Shown here: one piece after another, positions 50,711 through 60,100 of the stretch
Layout of the letters: each line of letters opens with the position of its first letter
How positions within the stretch are numbered: position 1 is the stretch's first letter
Source: Chloroflexota bacterium
GTDB lineage: Bacteria; Chloroflexota; Anaerolineae; Anaerolineales; Villigracilaceae
NCBI GenBank assembly: GCA_016234555.1
Contig: JACRBJ010000071.1
Location: 39,820 to 103,819 of the forward strand
DNA: 64,000 nucleotides
Direction of reading: 5' to 3'
Made by a program: the position numbers and the translations under genes
The notes under the pieces: generated by a model
What the model saw: the letters and a program-made list of their open reading frames with translations, nothing else
What the model was told of the DNA's origin: nothing
Databases searched by the model: none

Positions 50711-52105
50711 CTACAGTTCCACGCCTTCATGCAATTCGGGATAATAAGTTTGTGCGAGTCCGCGTTCCTTCAAAAGTCCTTGCAGGGTCATGGCTTGGCG
50801 TTCTTCGCCGTGTACCAAAAAGATTTGCTTTGCCGTGTCCTTTACGCCCAGTGCGTACTTCATGAGCAAATCCTGTCCTGCGTGACCCGAAAGCCCGCCG
50901 ATGGTCGCCACGTCACATTTTCGTTTGTGCACTTCGCCAAAGATGTTCACCTGCGGCTCACGGTCAGCCAGCCTGCGTCCCATGGTATGGGGAGCCTGCC
51001 ACGAGACGATGCAGATTGTATTCTTCGGGTCTCCGATGTTATTGCGGATGTGATGCACGATGCGTCCTGTTTCCGCCATGCCCGAAGCGGAGAGGATGAT
51101 CATTGGCTCCTTGCGTTCGTTCAAGGATTTGGATTCTTCCACCGACTTGACGTAGGTCAGCATCTTGAAATCCAGCGCGGGGTGACGAGCTTCCTGCACG
51201 AACTGGCGCGTCTCTTCGTCGAAACATTCGGGATGATTTCTGAAGACCTGCGTGGCATTCACAGCCAGTGGACTGTCCACAAAGACGGGCACATGCGGCA
51301 CGTCGCCTTCGGTCATCATCTCGTTCAGGTTGTAGACCAGTTCCTGGGTGCGCCCAACAGCAAAGGCGGGGACGATCACCTTGCCGCCGCGCTCCACCGT
51401 CCGCTTGACCACATCACGGAACTCGATAAAGGCATTTTCAGGATTGCTGTGCGACTTGTCGCCGTAAGTCGACTCCATGATCATGTAGTCAACAGCTTCG
51501 GGCAGGATGGGATCGCGCAGCAATGGCATTCGATACCTGCCGATGTCGCCAGAAAACCAGAAGCGGATTTTTCGTCCTTTTTCTTCGATTTCGAGGGAGA
51601 TGGATGCCGAGCCGAGGATGTGACCCGCTTCGTGGAAACGAGCGACCACGCCCGGGATTGGTTCGAATGCCTGATCGTAGTCCACTCCTTTGAGGTGGGT
51701 GGCTGCTTCGTCGGCATCCTGCTCGGTGTAGAGCGGTTCGATGGGGTCTTCGCCGCGCGCGGCGCGTTTCTTGTTGACGAACTCCGCGTCTGATTCCTGA
51801 ATGCGCCCCGAGTCGCGGATCATCAAACCGCTCAACTCGGCGCTGGCGCGGGTGGAGTAGATGTGTCCTTCGTAGCCCTGCTTGACCAGGTTGGGCAGGT
51901 TGCCCGAATGGTCGATGTGCGCGTGCGAGAGCAACACCGCATCCACGCTGCGTGGGTCGTAGCGGAAGTTGAGATTGCGCTCGTAGGTCTCGGCGCGTTT
52001 GCCTTGATACATCCCGCAGTCCAGAAGCAGTTTTGAGCCGTTGATTTCCAGCAGATGCTGGGTTCCTGTTACTGTGTGCGCTGCGCCGTGAAATTTAATT
52101 CGCAT
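50711..52105 (-). CDS. beta-CASP metallo-beta-lactamase RNase
   Basis: The 464-residue MBL-fold hydrolase has the zinc motif LLSHAHIDHSGNLP near residue 60, FHEAGHILGSASISL near residue 155, WFSGDIGR near residue 180, a beta-CASP insert with GGKVIVPAFAVGRTQELVYN near residue 240 and an RMMBL C-terminus (HVSGHAGQ-like GGLSGHAGQDLL and FLVHGEERQAM). These CPSF-like enzymes are bacterial RNA endo/exonucleases. It overlaps the RNase D gene by 11 bases, so the two nucleases are co-expressed. Confidence 0.93.
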   Translation of the reverse strand: MRIKFHGAAHTVTGTQHLLEINGSKLLLDCGMYQGKRAETYERNLNFRYDPRSVDAVLLSHAHIDHSGNLPNLVKQGYEGHIYSTRASAELSGLMIRDSGRIQESDAEFVNKKRAARGEDPIEPLYTEQDADEAATHLKGVDYDQAFEPIPGVVARFHEAGHILGSASISLEIEEKGRKIRFWFSGDIGRYRMPLLRDPILPEAVDYMIMESTYGDKSHSNPENAFIEFRDVVKRTVERGGKVIVPAFAVGRTQELVYNLNEMMTEGDVPHVPVFVDSPLAVNATQVFRNHPECFDEETRQFVQEARHPALDFKMLTYVKSVEESKSLNERKEPMIILSASGMAETGRIVHHIRNNIGDPKNTICIVSWQAPHTMGRRLADREPQVNIFGEVHKRKCDVATIGGLSGHAGQDLLMKYALGVKDTAKQIFLVHGEERQAMTLQGLLKERGLAQTYYPELHEGVEL

Positions 52106-53231
52106 TTTTTACTCCCAGTACTTTTAAGATTTGTGCGCCATATTTTTCCACCCGTGATGGGGTTTCCTTCATCAGGCAAGCCAGTTCATCCAGATTCTTT
52201 GGCGGTTTCTCAGCGATGACCGTCACGTAGGGTTTCGGCAGGATGACGTCCGACTCGACGCCCATTTCCTGCCCGGCGTTCTTTCTCCATACCTTCAGCT
52301 TTTCAAGCCGCCGCAGGAGCGCATCGTTCCGCGTCTCGGTCTGTTTCCGTTCGACCAGCGGAGCATCCATTCCGTGACGGACCGCTGCCAGCACACCATC
52401 ACCCCACAGTTGGATTTGCCTTTCGCTCATGCCGAGCGCCGAAAGGTCGACCTTGTGCTGGGGCGGATTCTTCGCCATCATGACAAGGGTATCGTCCATG
52501 ACTACCTTGTAGACGGGACGGTTCAATTTTTCCGCTTCCACGTCGCGCCATTTGCACAGGAATGCCATGATGGTTAGGTCGCGGGGCGAAAGGTCCTTGC
52601 GGTTGGCAAAACGTTCCCACGATTCACCATTATTTTTGTGTCTGTGTTCGTCGAACAGGCAGGCGCGTGCGAAATCCTCCTTTGCAAACTCCAGGCGTCC
52701 CTTTTCGCGCAATTCCTTTTCCAGCACGTCGCGCAGGTCGAAGAGATAATGCGTGTCGAGCCGCGCGTAGTGGATTTGTTCCGTTGTCAACGGACGCTTT
52801 GCCCAGTTTGCCTTCTGGTGACGTTTATCGGTCTGGATTTTGAACTTGCTGTTCAGCAACGTGTCCAACCCGACGGCTGGGTAGCCCAGCACGCGGGCGG
52901 CGTGCATCGTGTCGAACAGGCTGGCGAAGGAGAAGCCAAAATCTCGCCGCAGGCAGATCAGGTCGTATTCGGCGGCGTGGAAGATTTTTTCGATTTTGGG
53001 ATTTGAAAAGATGGGGGCGAGCGCGCTTAAATCCTTCAGCACAAGGGGGTCGATCAGATAGTCGGCGCGAGTGGATGAAATTTGCACCAGGCAGACTTGT
53101 TCACGAAAGGCGTGCAGGCTGTTGGATTCGGTGTCCACTGCCAGGCGGCTTTGTGTGACGAGGTCTTCGAGCATTCGTTGCAGTAATTCTTTTGTGTTTA
53201 CCCATACAGGCGGGGGCAGCGTTTCAGACAT
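52095..53231 (-). CDS. rnd: ribonuclease D
   Basis: The 378-residue DEDDy exonuclease has Exo I LAVDTESNSLHAF near residue 30, Exo II KIFHAAEYDLICLRRDFGF near residue 80 and Exo III YARLDTHYLFDLRDVL near residue 155. Two HRDC-like helical domains follow, around residues 215-290 and 325-375. It trims 3' ends of structured RNAs such as tRNA precursors. It is coupled to the beta-CASP RNase by an 11-base overlap. TATAAT lies eight bases before the ATG, suggesting a leaderless transcript. Confidence 0.93.
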   Translation of the reverse strand: MSETLPPPVWVNTKELLQRMLEDLVTQSRLAVDTESNSLHAFREQVCLVQISSTRADYLIDPLVLKDLSALAPIFSNPKIEKIFHAAEYDLICLRRDFGFSFASLFDTMHAARVLGYPAVGLDTLLNSKFKIQTDKRHQKANWAKRPLTTEQIHYARLDTHYLFDLRDVLEKELREKGRLEFAKEDFARACLFDEHRHKNNGESWERFANRKDLSPRDLTIMAFLCKWRDVEAEKLNRPVYKVVMDDTLVMMAKNPPQHKVDLSALGMSERQIQLWGDGVLAAVRHGMDAPLVERKQTETRNDALLRRLEKLKVWRKNAGQEMGVESDVILPKPYVTVIAEKPPKNLDELACLMKETPSRVEKYGAQILKVLGVKNAN

Positions 53232-53239
53232 ATAGGCTG

Positions 53240-53245
53240 ATTATA
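53240..53245 (-). promoter_or_regulatory. -10 box for leaderless rnd transcript
   Basis: On the minus strand TATAAT ends eight bases before the rnd ATG at 53231, and there is no ribosome-binding site in between. The predicted RNA starts at or next to the codon. Confidence 0.5.
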
Positions 53246-53267
53246 AACCTTTCAGGCGGCGGGGGAA

Positions 53268-53711
53268 TTACAAATTGCGTTCAAGGACTTTTTCCATCAC
53301 CATGCCGTCTTCGCCGTCGTTGTAGTATCCGCTCCAGATGTCGGTGGTGACGTAGCCATCCTTTTCATACATGGAGATGGCGACCTGGTTTGAGATACGG
53401 ACGGTGAGGCGCGAGCGCGGGACGTTGAGTTTGGCTTCGCAGGCATGGAGCAGGGCGCGCCCAATGCCCCTCCGCCTGTAGCGTGGATCAACCGCGATGG
53501 TGGCAATCCACCCCCAGCCGTCGCGCGGACGCGGATCCCCAGCCACGAATCCCGCCATTTGCCCATCCTCCACCGCCTTGAGTCGAATCACGTCGGGGAA
53601 GGTCAAAACAGCGATCAGATCGAACAGGGACCAGGCATCCTTGTCGAAACTGTCGTGTTCGAGCTTGCGAAGCGCGTTGAGGTCGAGGAGGGTGGCGGGG
53701 ACGATTTCCAT
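53268..53711 (-). CDS. GNAT-family N-acetyltransferase (RimI-like)
   Basis: The 147-residue protein has the motif A IAVDPRYRRRGIGRALLHAC near residue 70 and the C-terminal SMYEKDGYVTTDIWSGYYN, resembling RimI-type protein N-acetyltransferases and related enzymes. The acceptor is not known. The ATG at 53711 follows TACAAT by six bases, so it is likely read from a leaderless mRNA. A strong terminator of the upstream slipin gene lies just before this promoter. Confidence 0.9.
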   Translation of the reverse strand: MEIVPATLLDLNALRKLEHDSFDKDAWSLFDLIAVLTFPDVIRLKAVEDGQMAGFVAGDPRPRDGWGWIATIAVDPRYRRRGIGRALLHACEAKLNVPRSRLTVRISNQVAISMYEKDGYVTTDIWSGYYNDGEDGMVMEKVLERNL

Positions 53712-53717
53712 GCGGGA

Positions 53718-53723
53718 ATTGTA
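53718..53723 (-). promoter_or_regulatory. -10 box for leaderless GNAT transcript
   Basis: TACAAT on the minus strand ends six bases before the ATG at 53711, directly downstream of the slipin terminator. There is no Shine-Dalgarno sequence. Confidence 0.45.
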
Positions 53724-53730
53724 TCAATAA

Positions 53731-53765
53731 AAAAGTGGAAAGTGGGATTTCCACTTTCCACTTTT
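53731..53765 (-). terminator. strong intrinsic terminator after the slipin gene
   Basis: AAAAGTGGAAAGTGG at 53731-53745 is the exact complement of CCACTTTCCACTTTT at 53751-53765, with a five-base loop. On the minus strand the stem ends in a run of six T residues. The arms are made of a repeated GTGGAAA word, like the other iterated elements of the window. Confidence 0.8.
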
Positions 53766-53781
53766 CAATATTGTTACGCGT

Positions 53782-54687
53782 TTATCCCTTGCTGCTGCTC
53801 TTGCCGAGGAAGTTATCCAGCATGCTGGTAAATTCCATCGGGAAGATGAATTTGGCGGAGGGGCTGGCGCCGATGGACTTGAGGGTTTCGAAGTATTGCA
53901 GGGTCATGGTCTTTTGGTCCACTGACTTGGCGGCGTTGAAGATGGCTTCGAGCGCGACGGCAAAACCTTCTGCGCGTAAAGCCTGCGCCTGCTTTTCGCC
54001 TTCTGCGCGGAGGACGTTGGATTGGCGCTCGCCGTCAGCTTGCAGGATGGCGGCTTGCTTGGTGCCTTCGGCGCGGTTGATGGCTGCCTGCTGGTCGCCC
54101 ATGGACTCGGTCACGAGCGCGCGGCGGATACGTTCGGCGGACATCTGGCGGTTCATTGCGTCCTGCACTTCGCGCGGCGGGACGATCTCGCGGATTTCGA
54201 CGTTGGTCACTTTGACACCCCAGCGTTCGGTCACTTCGTCGAGGCGGGTGCGGAGCATGTTGTTGATGTGTTCGCGTTCCGAAAGCACGTCGTCGAGCGG
54301 GATGCCGCCGATGACCGCGCGGAGGGTGGTTGCCGCGATACCTGCGGCGGCTGATTCGAAGTTGCCAACCTGCAATACGGAATCGGTCGGGTCGAGGACT
54401 TTGTAAAACCACAGGAAGTCGATCGAGATCGGGGCGTTATCCTTTGTGATCGAAACTTGATGTGGAACTTCGCGGACTTGCTCGCGCAGGTCCACTTTGA
54501 CGCCGCGGTCGATGACCGGGATCAGGAACACGATGCCGGGTCCGCGTGAGCCGACGCAGCGTCCCAATCGAAAGACAACGAGGCGCTGGTATTCGGGGAC
54601 AATGCGGATGGCATTGGCTACAACGATCAACGCGATGATGACTATCGCGCCAACAACACAAATCAGGCTACCGCCAAGAAACTCCAT
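53782..54687 (-). CDS. slipin/stomatin-like SPFH protein
   Basis: The 301-residue protein has a short N-terminal membrane segment (residues 5-25), then the SPFH domain opening AIRIVPEYQRLVVFRLGRCV and the slipin signature APISIDFLWFYKVLDP near residue 95. A long Ala/Glu/Arg coiled coil with repeated AEGEKQA-type units makes up residues 200-255. SPFH proteins form ring or cage assemblies at membranes and pair with NfeD-type proteins. The NfeD gene is immediately upstream (18-base gap), which supports this. Confidence 0.93.
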   Translation of the reverse strand: MEFLGGSLICVVGAIVIIALIVVANAIRIVPEYQRLVVFRLGRCVGSRGPGIVFLIPVIDRGVKVDLREQVREVPHQVSITKDNAPISIDFLWFYKVLDPTDSVLQVGNFESAAAGIAATTLRAVIGGIPLDDVLSEREHINNMLRTRLDEVTERWGVKVTNVEIREIVPPREVQDAMNRQMSAERIRRALVTESMGDQQAAINRAEGTKQAAILQADGERQSNVLRAEGEKQAQALRAEGFAVALEAIFNAAKSVDQKTMTLQYFETLKSIGASPSAKFIFPMEFTSMLDNFLGKSSSKG

Positions 54688-54705
54688 GGTTCTCTCCTTT
54701 TGAAA

Positions 54706-55311
54706 TTATGATTTTTCGGATGAATCTTTTTCCACCACGAGGACAAAGCCCTCGCGTCGAATCACACGCACATGACTGCCCGCCGCGATCTTTTCATCGC
54801 TGCGCGCCGACCACATTTCCCCGTTGACGTAGACGCTGCCTTCGTCGCCAATTTTTGTCTTTGCCTCGCCGGTCTTTCCGACCAGTTCCCCCAGGTTGTG
54901 GCTGGGGGCGATGGCGGCGGCTTGAATCGCCTTTCGTACCGCGATCCATAGGAAAGCTGCCAGCAGGCTCGACGCCACCAGCGCGACCACGGGATCGACG
55001 CTGGGTTTCCAGCCGTCTTTGGTGAAGAGGAACACCGATCCAACCACCAGCAGCAGGATGGAGATGGCAAGATAGAGTTCGCGTTTCGGCTTTTGGATGG
55101 CGTATACGAAGGGGATGAAGCTCAGGGCGAGGACGATCAACGCCCAACCGTTGAAGGACATGTTGTAGACCGCATATCCCGCCAGCGCCAGACAAAAGAA
55201 GGCTCCAACCTCGAACAATCCCGTGCCGGGTGTGACGATTGCCATCAAGCTCAGCAATACGCCGCCCAGCAGGATCAGGTATGCAACATTGGCTTGCAGT
55301 AGAAAATCCAT
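54706..55311 (-). CDS. NfeD-like membrane protein
   Basis: The 201-residue protein has about four membrane helices (residues 8-28, 33-52, 58-78 and 83-100, with another near 112-130) and a C-terminal OB-fold NfeD domain: LVGKTGEAKTKIG, GSVYVNGEMWSARSDEKI and GSHVRVIRREGFVLVVEK. This is the short form without the ClpP-class protease domain. The start at 55311 has GGAGG six bases upstream, better than 55353. It is encoded just before the slipin, its usual partner. Confidence 0.9.
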   Translation of the reverse strand: MDFLLQANVAYLILLGGVLLSLMAIVTPGTGLFEVGAFFCLALAGYAVYNMSFNGWALIVLALSFIPFVYAIQKPKRELYLAISILLLVVGSVFLFTKDGWKPSVDPVVALVASSLLAAFLWIAVRKAIQAAAIAPSHNLGELVGKTGEAKTKIGDEGSVYVNGEMWSARSDEKIAAGSHVRVIRREGFVLVVEKDSSEKS

Positions 55312-55431
55312 TTGTGCCTCCATTCGATTATACAACAGGAAAGGTGTATCCAACCAATTTGTAAATGCTATTTCATTTCACATACGGATTTTCCCCCGCT
55401 TTGTTGCGGGCGAAGCGGGGCGTCGGAGGGG

Positions 55432-55515
55432 CGCTGGACGGTTGCTACATGTCACTGGACGGTTGCTGCCTGTCGCTGAACGGTTGCTACCTGTCGCTGG
55501 ATGATTCCTTCATGT
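55432..55515. repeat. four tandem 21-bp repeats
   Basis: Four units of exactly 21 bases follow each other at 55432, 55453, 55474 and 55495. The consensus is C-R-CTGGACGGTTGCT-N-CMTGT. Units 1-3 differ by only two to four bases; unit 4 is more diverged (GATGATTCCTTCATGT). The unit length equals two helical turns, which would align repeated sites on one face of DNA. There are no CRISPR-like unique spacers. Confidence 0.85.
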
Positions 55516-55592
55516 TACCTTCCCAGACCTGACACCTAAAGTTTGTGCAAAATACCCTACAAGTCATTGATGATTGGCTTATTGAACACCTT

Positions 55593-55675
55593 CTTAGACA
55601 TAGATTTCACAGATGGGCACGGATTTTTCGAACCAATCAGTGAAAATTCGTGAAATCCGTGGCAAGGTTTTGGGT
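55593..55675. repeat. dispersed intergenic repeat, copy 2 (inverted)
   Basis: This stretch contains ATTTCACAGATGGGCACGGA, a spacer, and GTGAAATCCGTGGC, so its two ends are imperfect complements. Its reverse complement shares the GATTGGTT...GAAA...AATCCGTG core with 50585-50695. It lies in the gap between NfeD and the propeller protein. Confidence 0.55.
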
Positions 55676-55771
55676 AAACGCTAGTCACAAATGATAAGTT
55701 GTAGCCCAATCTTGGATTGAGCCTGTCGAAATCTTGGGCAAAATTTAGGTTACAGGTCTTGCTACAATAAA

Positions 55772-57013
55772 TCACGGCTGCAATTTATAAATCTGTTCGC
55801 CGACTATCGTCCAGATATTCCCTTCCGCATCTTCTGTAATCGGGTAATCAGCAAATGTTTTCACAACCGCGCTTAAACACCATGTTTCATTTTTTACATC
55901 ATACTTTACGATCCCAACATCGCTGGCAAACCAAAGGTTCCCATCGGAAAATTCATGCACTGAAAACACATTTGCCCAACGATAAGCATAAAACGGGTCG
56001 AAGGAGTTTACAAATACAGGCGGCAAATCCATCGAGTGCCAGCTATAGTTCCCGTTTGCGTCTGGTTCCAGCCTGTCGAAATACGAGACCCATACGCGCC
56101 CTTCTCGGTCAACAGTGATGGCTTTAGTGGCGGAATACAATTCAAGTTGTTCTTTGACGTTTTCTGCCATTTGTGGAGGAAGTCCATAATCGGACACTTT
56201 GCCTGTTTTGAGATCGAGCATTATTAGGTTAAAGCCGCCTCTATCGGGAAACGTGGCATATTTCTCTGCCCAAATATGGTCGGCATTATCCACTGCAATT
56301 GTTTCCACCTCGAAATCGTCAAACAGCAGCCTGGCTTGATTCTTCGTGGGATTGTAGAGGTAAATTTTTCCATCTATCACAACTGCCAATTGACCATCGG
56401 ATAATTCGCCCAAACGACCACTGGAGGTAGGGATACGATATTCTTCTGGCAAATACGTGAACAGCCCATCTTGGTCTGCTATGACCTCAAAATCATCATC
56501 ATCGGGCTGATAACGCGCTAATGCAGAATAATCGCTGCTTAGAACAGCCCATAAGATTCCATCTTGAGTGACATAGATATCTCCCACCTCAAAGAACTTG
56601 TTTTTATTATCCAAGATTTGATATCGTTTTATCTCTTTTGTCTGGGTATTGTATCGCATAATGGAGTTATCAAAAGAATAATCAGCGAACCAAATATTCT
56701 TCCCATCAATAGATGCAACAATTTTGTAATAAACGTAATCACTGGTCATCATACCAAACTGTGTGGGGCTGAGTTGGGGCTTCCACCAAGATGGAAATTT
56801 ATAAGAGAGAACGCTAAACGGGTCATTAGTATATGACTTCCTTTGCGGCATGGGAGAAGGGATAAATGCCTGGGGCTGACTCAGGCATTTAGTTCCCGTA
56901 TCTTCAAATGTCCGATCTTGACCTCTGTTATTAAGAAACCAACGTGCAAAGATCGCCAAGACGGCGAGCAAAATGAAACCTGCTGATATCCAAAGAATTC
57001 CTTTTCTATTCAC
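55772..57013 (-). CDS. membrane-anchored beta-propeller-like protein
   Basis: The 413-residue protein starts with a membrane helix (residues 7-26) and a proline-rich linker. Repeated blades resemble two-component-regulator/Vgb propellers: KNIWFADYSFDNSIMRYNTQ near residue 105, DGILWAVLSSDYSALARY near 152, ADHIWAEKY near 245, EGRVWVSYFD near 307, DGNLWFASDVGIVKYD near 365 and EGNIWTIVGEQIYKL at the end. About six blades are countable. The start codon is GTG with AAGGTG upstream. It is probably extracytoplasmic and ligand-binding or sensory; no kinase domain is attached. Confidence 0.8.
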   Translation of the reverse strand: MNRKGILWISAGFILLAVLAIFARWFLNNRGQDRTFEDTGTKCLSQPQAFIPSPMPQRKSYTNDPFSVLSYKFPSWWKPQLSPTQFGMMTSDYVYYKIVASIDGKNIWFADYSFDNSIMRYNTQTKEIKRYQILDNKNKFFEVGDIYVTQDGILWAVLSSDYSALARYQPDDDDFEVIADQDGLFTYLPEEYRIPTSSGRLGELSDGQLAVVIDGKIYLYNPTKNQARLLFDDFEVETIAVDNADHIWAEKYATFPDRGGFNLIMLDLKTGKVSDYGLPPQMAENVKEQLELYSATKAITVDREGRVWVSYFDRLEPDANGNYSWHSMDLPPVFVNSFDPFYAYRWANVFSVHEFSDGNLWFASDVGIVKYDVKNETWCLSAVVKTFADYPITEDAEGNIWTIVGEQIYKLQP

Positions 57014-57073
57014 AATATCACCTTATTGTCCGAGCGTGAAAATTCATTAGTACAAATGGAGACCATTCCCTTA

Positions 57074-57108
57074 GAGAAGAGCCTGTCCATCTGGGACAGG
57101 CTCTTCTC
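57074..57108 (-). terminator. hairpin after the giant multidomain gene
   Basis: GAGAAGAGCCTGTCC at 57074-57088 pairs perfectly with GGACAGGCTCTTCTC at 57094-57108 around five bases. It starts seven bases after the giant gene's stop codon. It lacks a T-run on the minus strand, so it may act as an RNA-stabilising end or a Rho-assisted terminator. Confidence 0.6.
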
Positions 57109-57114
57109 GTTGGG

Positions 57115-60100
57115 CTATTGCAAGCTAAAGGAGTAGTAGGCGGACCACTTGGAGGGGCCATTGGGACCCTGTGCCATCACACGCCAGAAGAGCAGGGTGT
57201 TGGCTGGGAGGTTGGCGGTGGGAGTGAAGGTCGAGGAGGAGGCGGTGGTGTTCACCAGCGTGGTGGAGAAAGTGCTGGTGGTGTAAATCTGGATCGAATA
57301 GGAAGTCGCGCCGGGCACATCGTCCCAGTCGAAGGCGGGAGTCAGGTCGGAGGTGGGCAGGGTTCCACTGGGGGAAACCAACGTCGCGGCGGTCATGGGG
57401 ATGCGGAAGGAACGGGTCAGCGACCAGCCGGAGAAGTTGCCCGCTGAACTGAAACTGCGGACACGCCAGTAGTATTTGGTGTTCGGCGAAAGCGGAGCGG
57501 TCAGCGTGAACTCGGAGACGGTCGGACCGCCGCTCACATCCTGAGTCAACACAACCGAGGAGAAGGCGGCATCGGTCGCCACTTCAAGCTGGTACCTGCC
57601 GAAGGTCACACCTGCGGGGATAGTGGAGTTTGTCCAATCGAGCTTGGGGGTGAGGGTGTCGGTGACCAGCAGATTGTCCGCAGGGGCAGAGAGCAGCGGG
57701 ATGGAAGGCGTCGCAGCGGTGGTGATGGAGAGGAATCCCGAAGGCAGGGAAGGACCATTCGCGCCGTTGGCGATCACGCGCCAGAAGAGGGTCTTGTTGG
57801 CGGGCAGGTCCTTGACGGGTGTGTAGGTGGAGGCTGTGGAAGTTCCCGTCATCAGAATGGAGGCAAAAGTGTTGACCGTCGAAACCTGGACGGTATAGCC
57901 GGTCGCGTTGGGGACATCATCCCAATCGAAAGTGGGACGGTTGGTCTGGACGCTGCCCGTGGGAGAAACAAGCGTCGGCGCGGGCATGACCATGCGGAAG
58001 GAGCGGGTCAGCGACCAGCTCGAATAGTTGACGCCGCTGTCGAAGCTGCGGACACGCCAGAAGTATTTGGTATCGGCTGTCAGCGTCGGCAGGGTGAACT
58101 CGGAAACAACTGTCGGCGGAGTGCCAGCTTTGGTGGTCACATCCTCTGTCAGCATGATGGAAGAGAATCCCGAATCGGTCGCCACCTGGAGTTGATATCC
58201 GCCGAGGGTGACTCCCACCGGTGCGACGACGTTTGCCCAATCCAGTTTGGGAGTGAGGGTGTTGCTGACGAGGGCGTTATCCAGCGGAGCGGAGAGTGTC
58301 GGTGCAGGCGGCGGGTTGGCGGTGGTGAAGGTGAAGGGATTCGAATGCAGTGATGGACCGTTCGCGCCGTTGGCGATCACGCGCCAGAAGAGGGTCTTGC
58401 TGGCGGGCAGGTCCGTGGTGGGAGTGAAGTTGGAGGCGGTGGTGTTCGTCTTCACCAGGGTGGAGGCAAAGGTGCTGACGGTGGATACCTGAATGGTGTA
58501 GCCGGTCGCACCTGAGACGTCGCTCCAATCGAAGAGCGGGCGCTTCAACGTGGCTGTGGCATTGTCTGCGGGCAGGGCGAGGGCGTCAAGGACGGGTGCG
58601 GGGATGATCATGCGGAAGGAACGCGTCAGCGACCAGCTTGAGTAATGGCGGTCTTCGAGCGTGGCGAGGTTCCCATCCTTGTCGTCGAAACTGCGGACAT
58701 GCCAGTAGTATTTGGTGTTCTGTGTGAGGGCGGCAGGCGTGAACTCGGAAACGACGGCCAGCGGAGTGCCAGCCTTGTTGGTCACGTCATGAGGTTGGAC
58801 ATCGGAGGAGAAAGCAGGATCGGTTGCCAGTTGGACCTGATACCCGTCGAGAGTGACTCCCGCCGGGGCGACGACGTTTGCCCAATCCAGCTTGGGAGCA
58901 TTGGAGACGAGGAGGTTGTCCACCGGGGCGGAAAGCACCGGCATGGGCGGCGGGTTGGCGGTGGTGAAGGTGAAGGAGTTGGACGGCAGGGAGGGACCGT
59001 TCGCGCCGGTGGCGATCACGCGCCAGAAGAGGGTCTTGTTGGCGAGGAGTCCGGTGACGGGGGTGTAGGTGGAGGCGAAGGTGTTCTGGTTCAACACGAA
59101 GGAGGCAAAGGTGTTGACCGTCGAAACCTGGAGCGTGTAGCCGGTCGCGCCGGGCACGTCATCCCAGTTGAAGGTGGGTTTGTTGGAGTCGAGCGCCTTG
59201 CCGTTCTCCGGCAGAGACGACGGACTCAGTGTGGGAGCGGGCAACGCCGTGCGGATGGAACGGACCAGCGACCAGGCGGAATATTGTCCGCTGGAGTTGT
59301 AGCTGCGGACACGCCAGTAGAAGGCAGTGTTTTCCGCAAGCGGCGTGGAAAGCGTGAACTCGGACACGACAGTCGGGATGATGCCCGTCTTGTCGGTCAC
59401 GTTTTGATTGAGGACGACGGACGAGAAGGCTGGGTCGGTCGCCACCTGGAGCTGGTAGCCATCGAGGGTGACGCCGAGAGGCGTGGTGGAGTTGTTCCAA
59501 TCCAGTTTGGGCAGATAGTTGGTGGTGAGCGCCTTGTCGAGCGGCGTCGCCAGGACGGGAACCGAGGGCGGGTTGGCGGAAGTGAAGTTGGTGGAGGAGG
59601 TAGCCCAGTCGGAAGGTCCGTTCGCGCCGTTGGAGCGCACACGCCAGTACAGGGTCTTGCCAGCGGGCAGGTCCTTGTCGGGCGTGTAGATCGAGCCGTT
59701 CACCGTGGCGTTGACAGCGGGGCTGGCAAAGGTGCTGGAGGTGGATACCTGGAGGGTGTAGTTGGTGGTGTCGAGGACATCGCTCCAATCGAAGGTGGGA
59801 CGGTTGTTCGTGAGCGGCAGGGTCAGCGGCGTGAGGACGGGCGGGGTGAGCGCCGTGCGGAAGGAGCGGGGAACCGTCCAGCCTTTGGTTTCGTTGATGG
59901 CGTTGAATGACCGCACCCGCCAGTAGTAGGTGGTGTTGGAGGGCAGGTCTGATGAGACAGTATATTGGGAGGGAGCCAGGACTGCTTCTTCAACCAGTGC
60001 TGAGAAGGCGCTATCCGTTGCGACCTGTACCTGATAGTGATGCAGGTTGGGTGTCGCATCAGCCCAGTCGAGCAGGGGAGTGTAGTCGGTGACGAGGGCT

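Larger units (their letters stand above)
55312..55771. other. 460-base non-coding, repeat-rich gap
   Basis: No supported gene lies here. From left to right there is a CCCCGCTT/AAGCGGGG hairpin (about 55395-55420), the 4 x 21-bp tandem repeat (55432-55515), and the second copy of a dispersed repeat (55593-55675). The open frames seen across it translate the repeats and have no family resemblance or ribosome-binding site. Confidence 0.6.

Noticed and set aside
55223..55504. Small protein with a GRLLPVA heptad repeat
   Set aside because: It is only the translation of the 21-bp tandem repeat (seven codons), without a ribosome-binding site or conserved sequence.
55432..55515. CRISPR array
   Set aside because: The 21-bp units are directly adjacent with no unique spacers, and there are no cas genes in the window.
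58645..59910. 421-residue plus-strand ORF opposite the FnIII repeats
   Set aside because: It is a Gly/Arg-rich antisense shadow of GC-rich repeats, with no recognisable domain.
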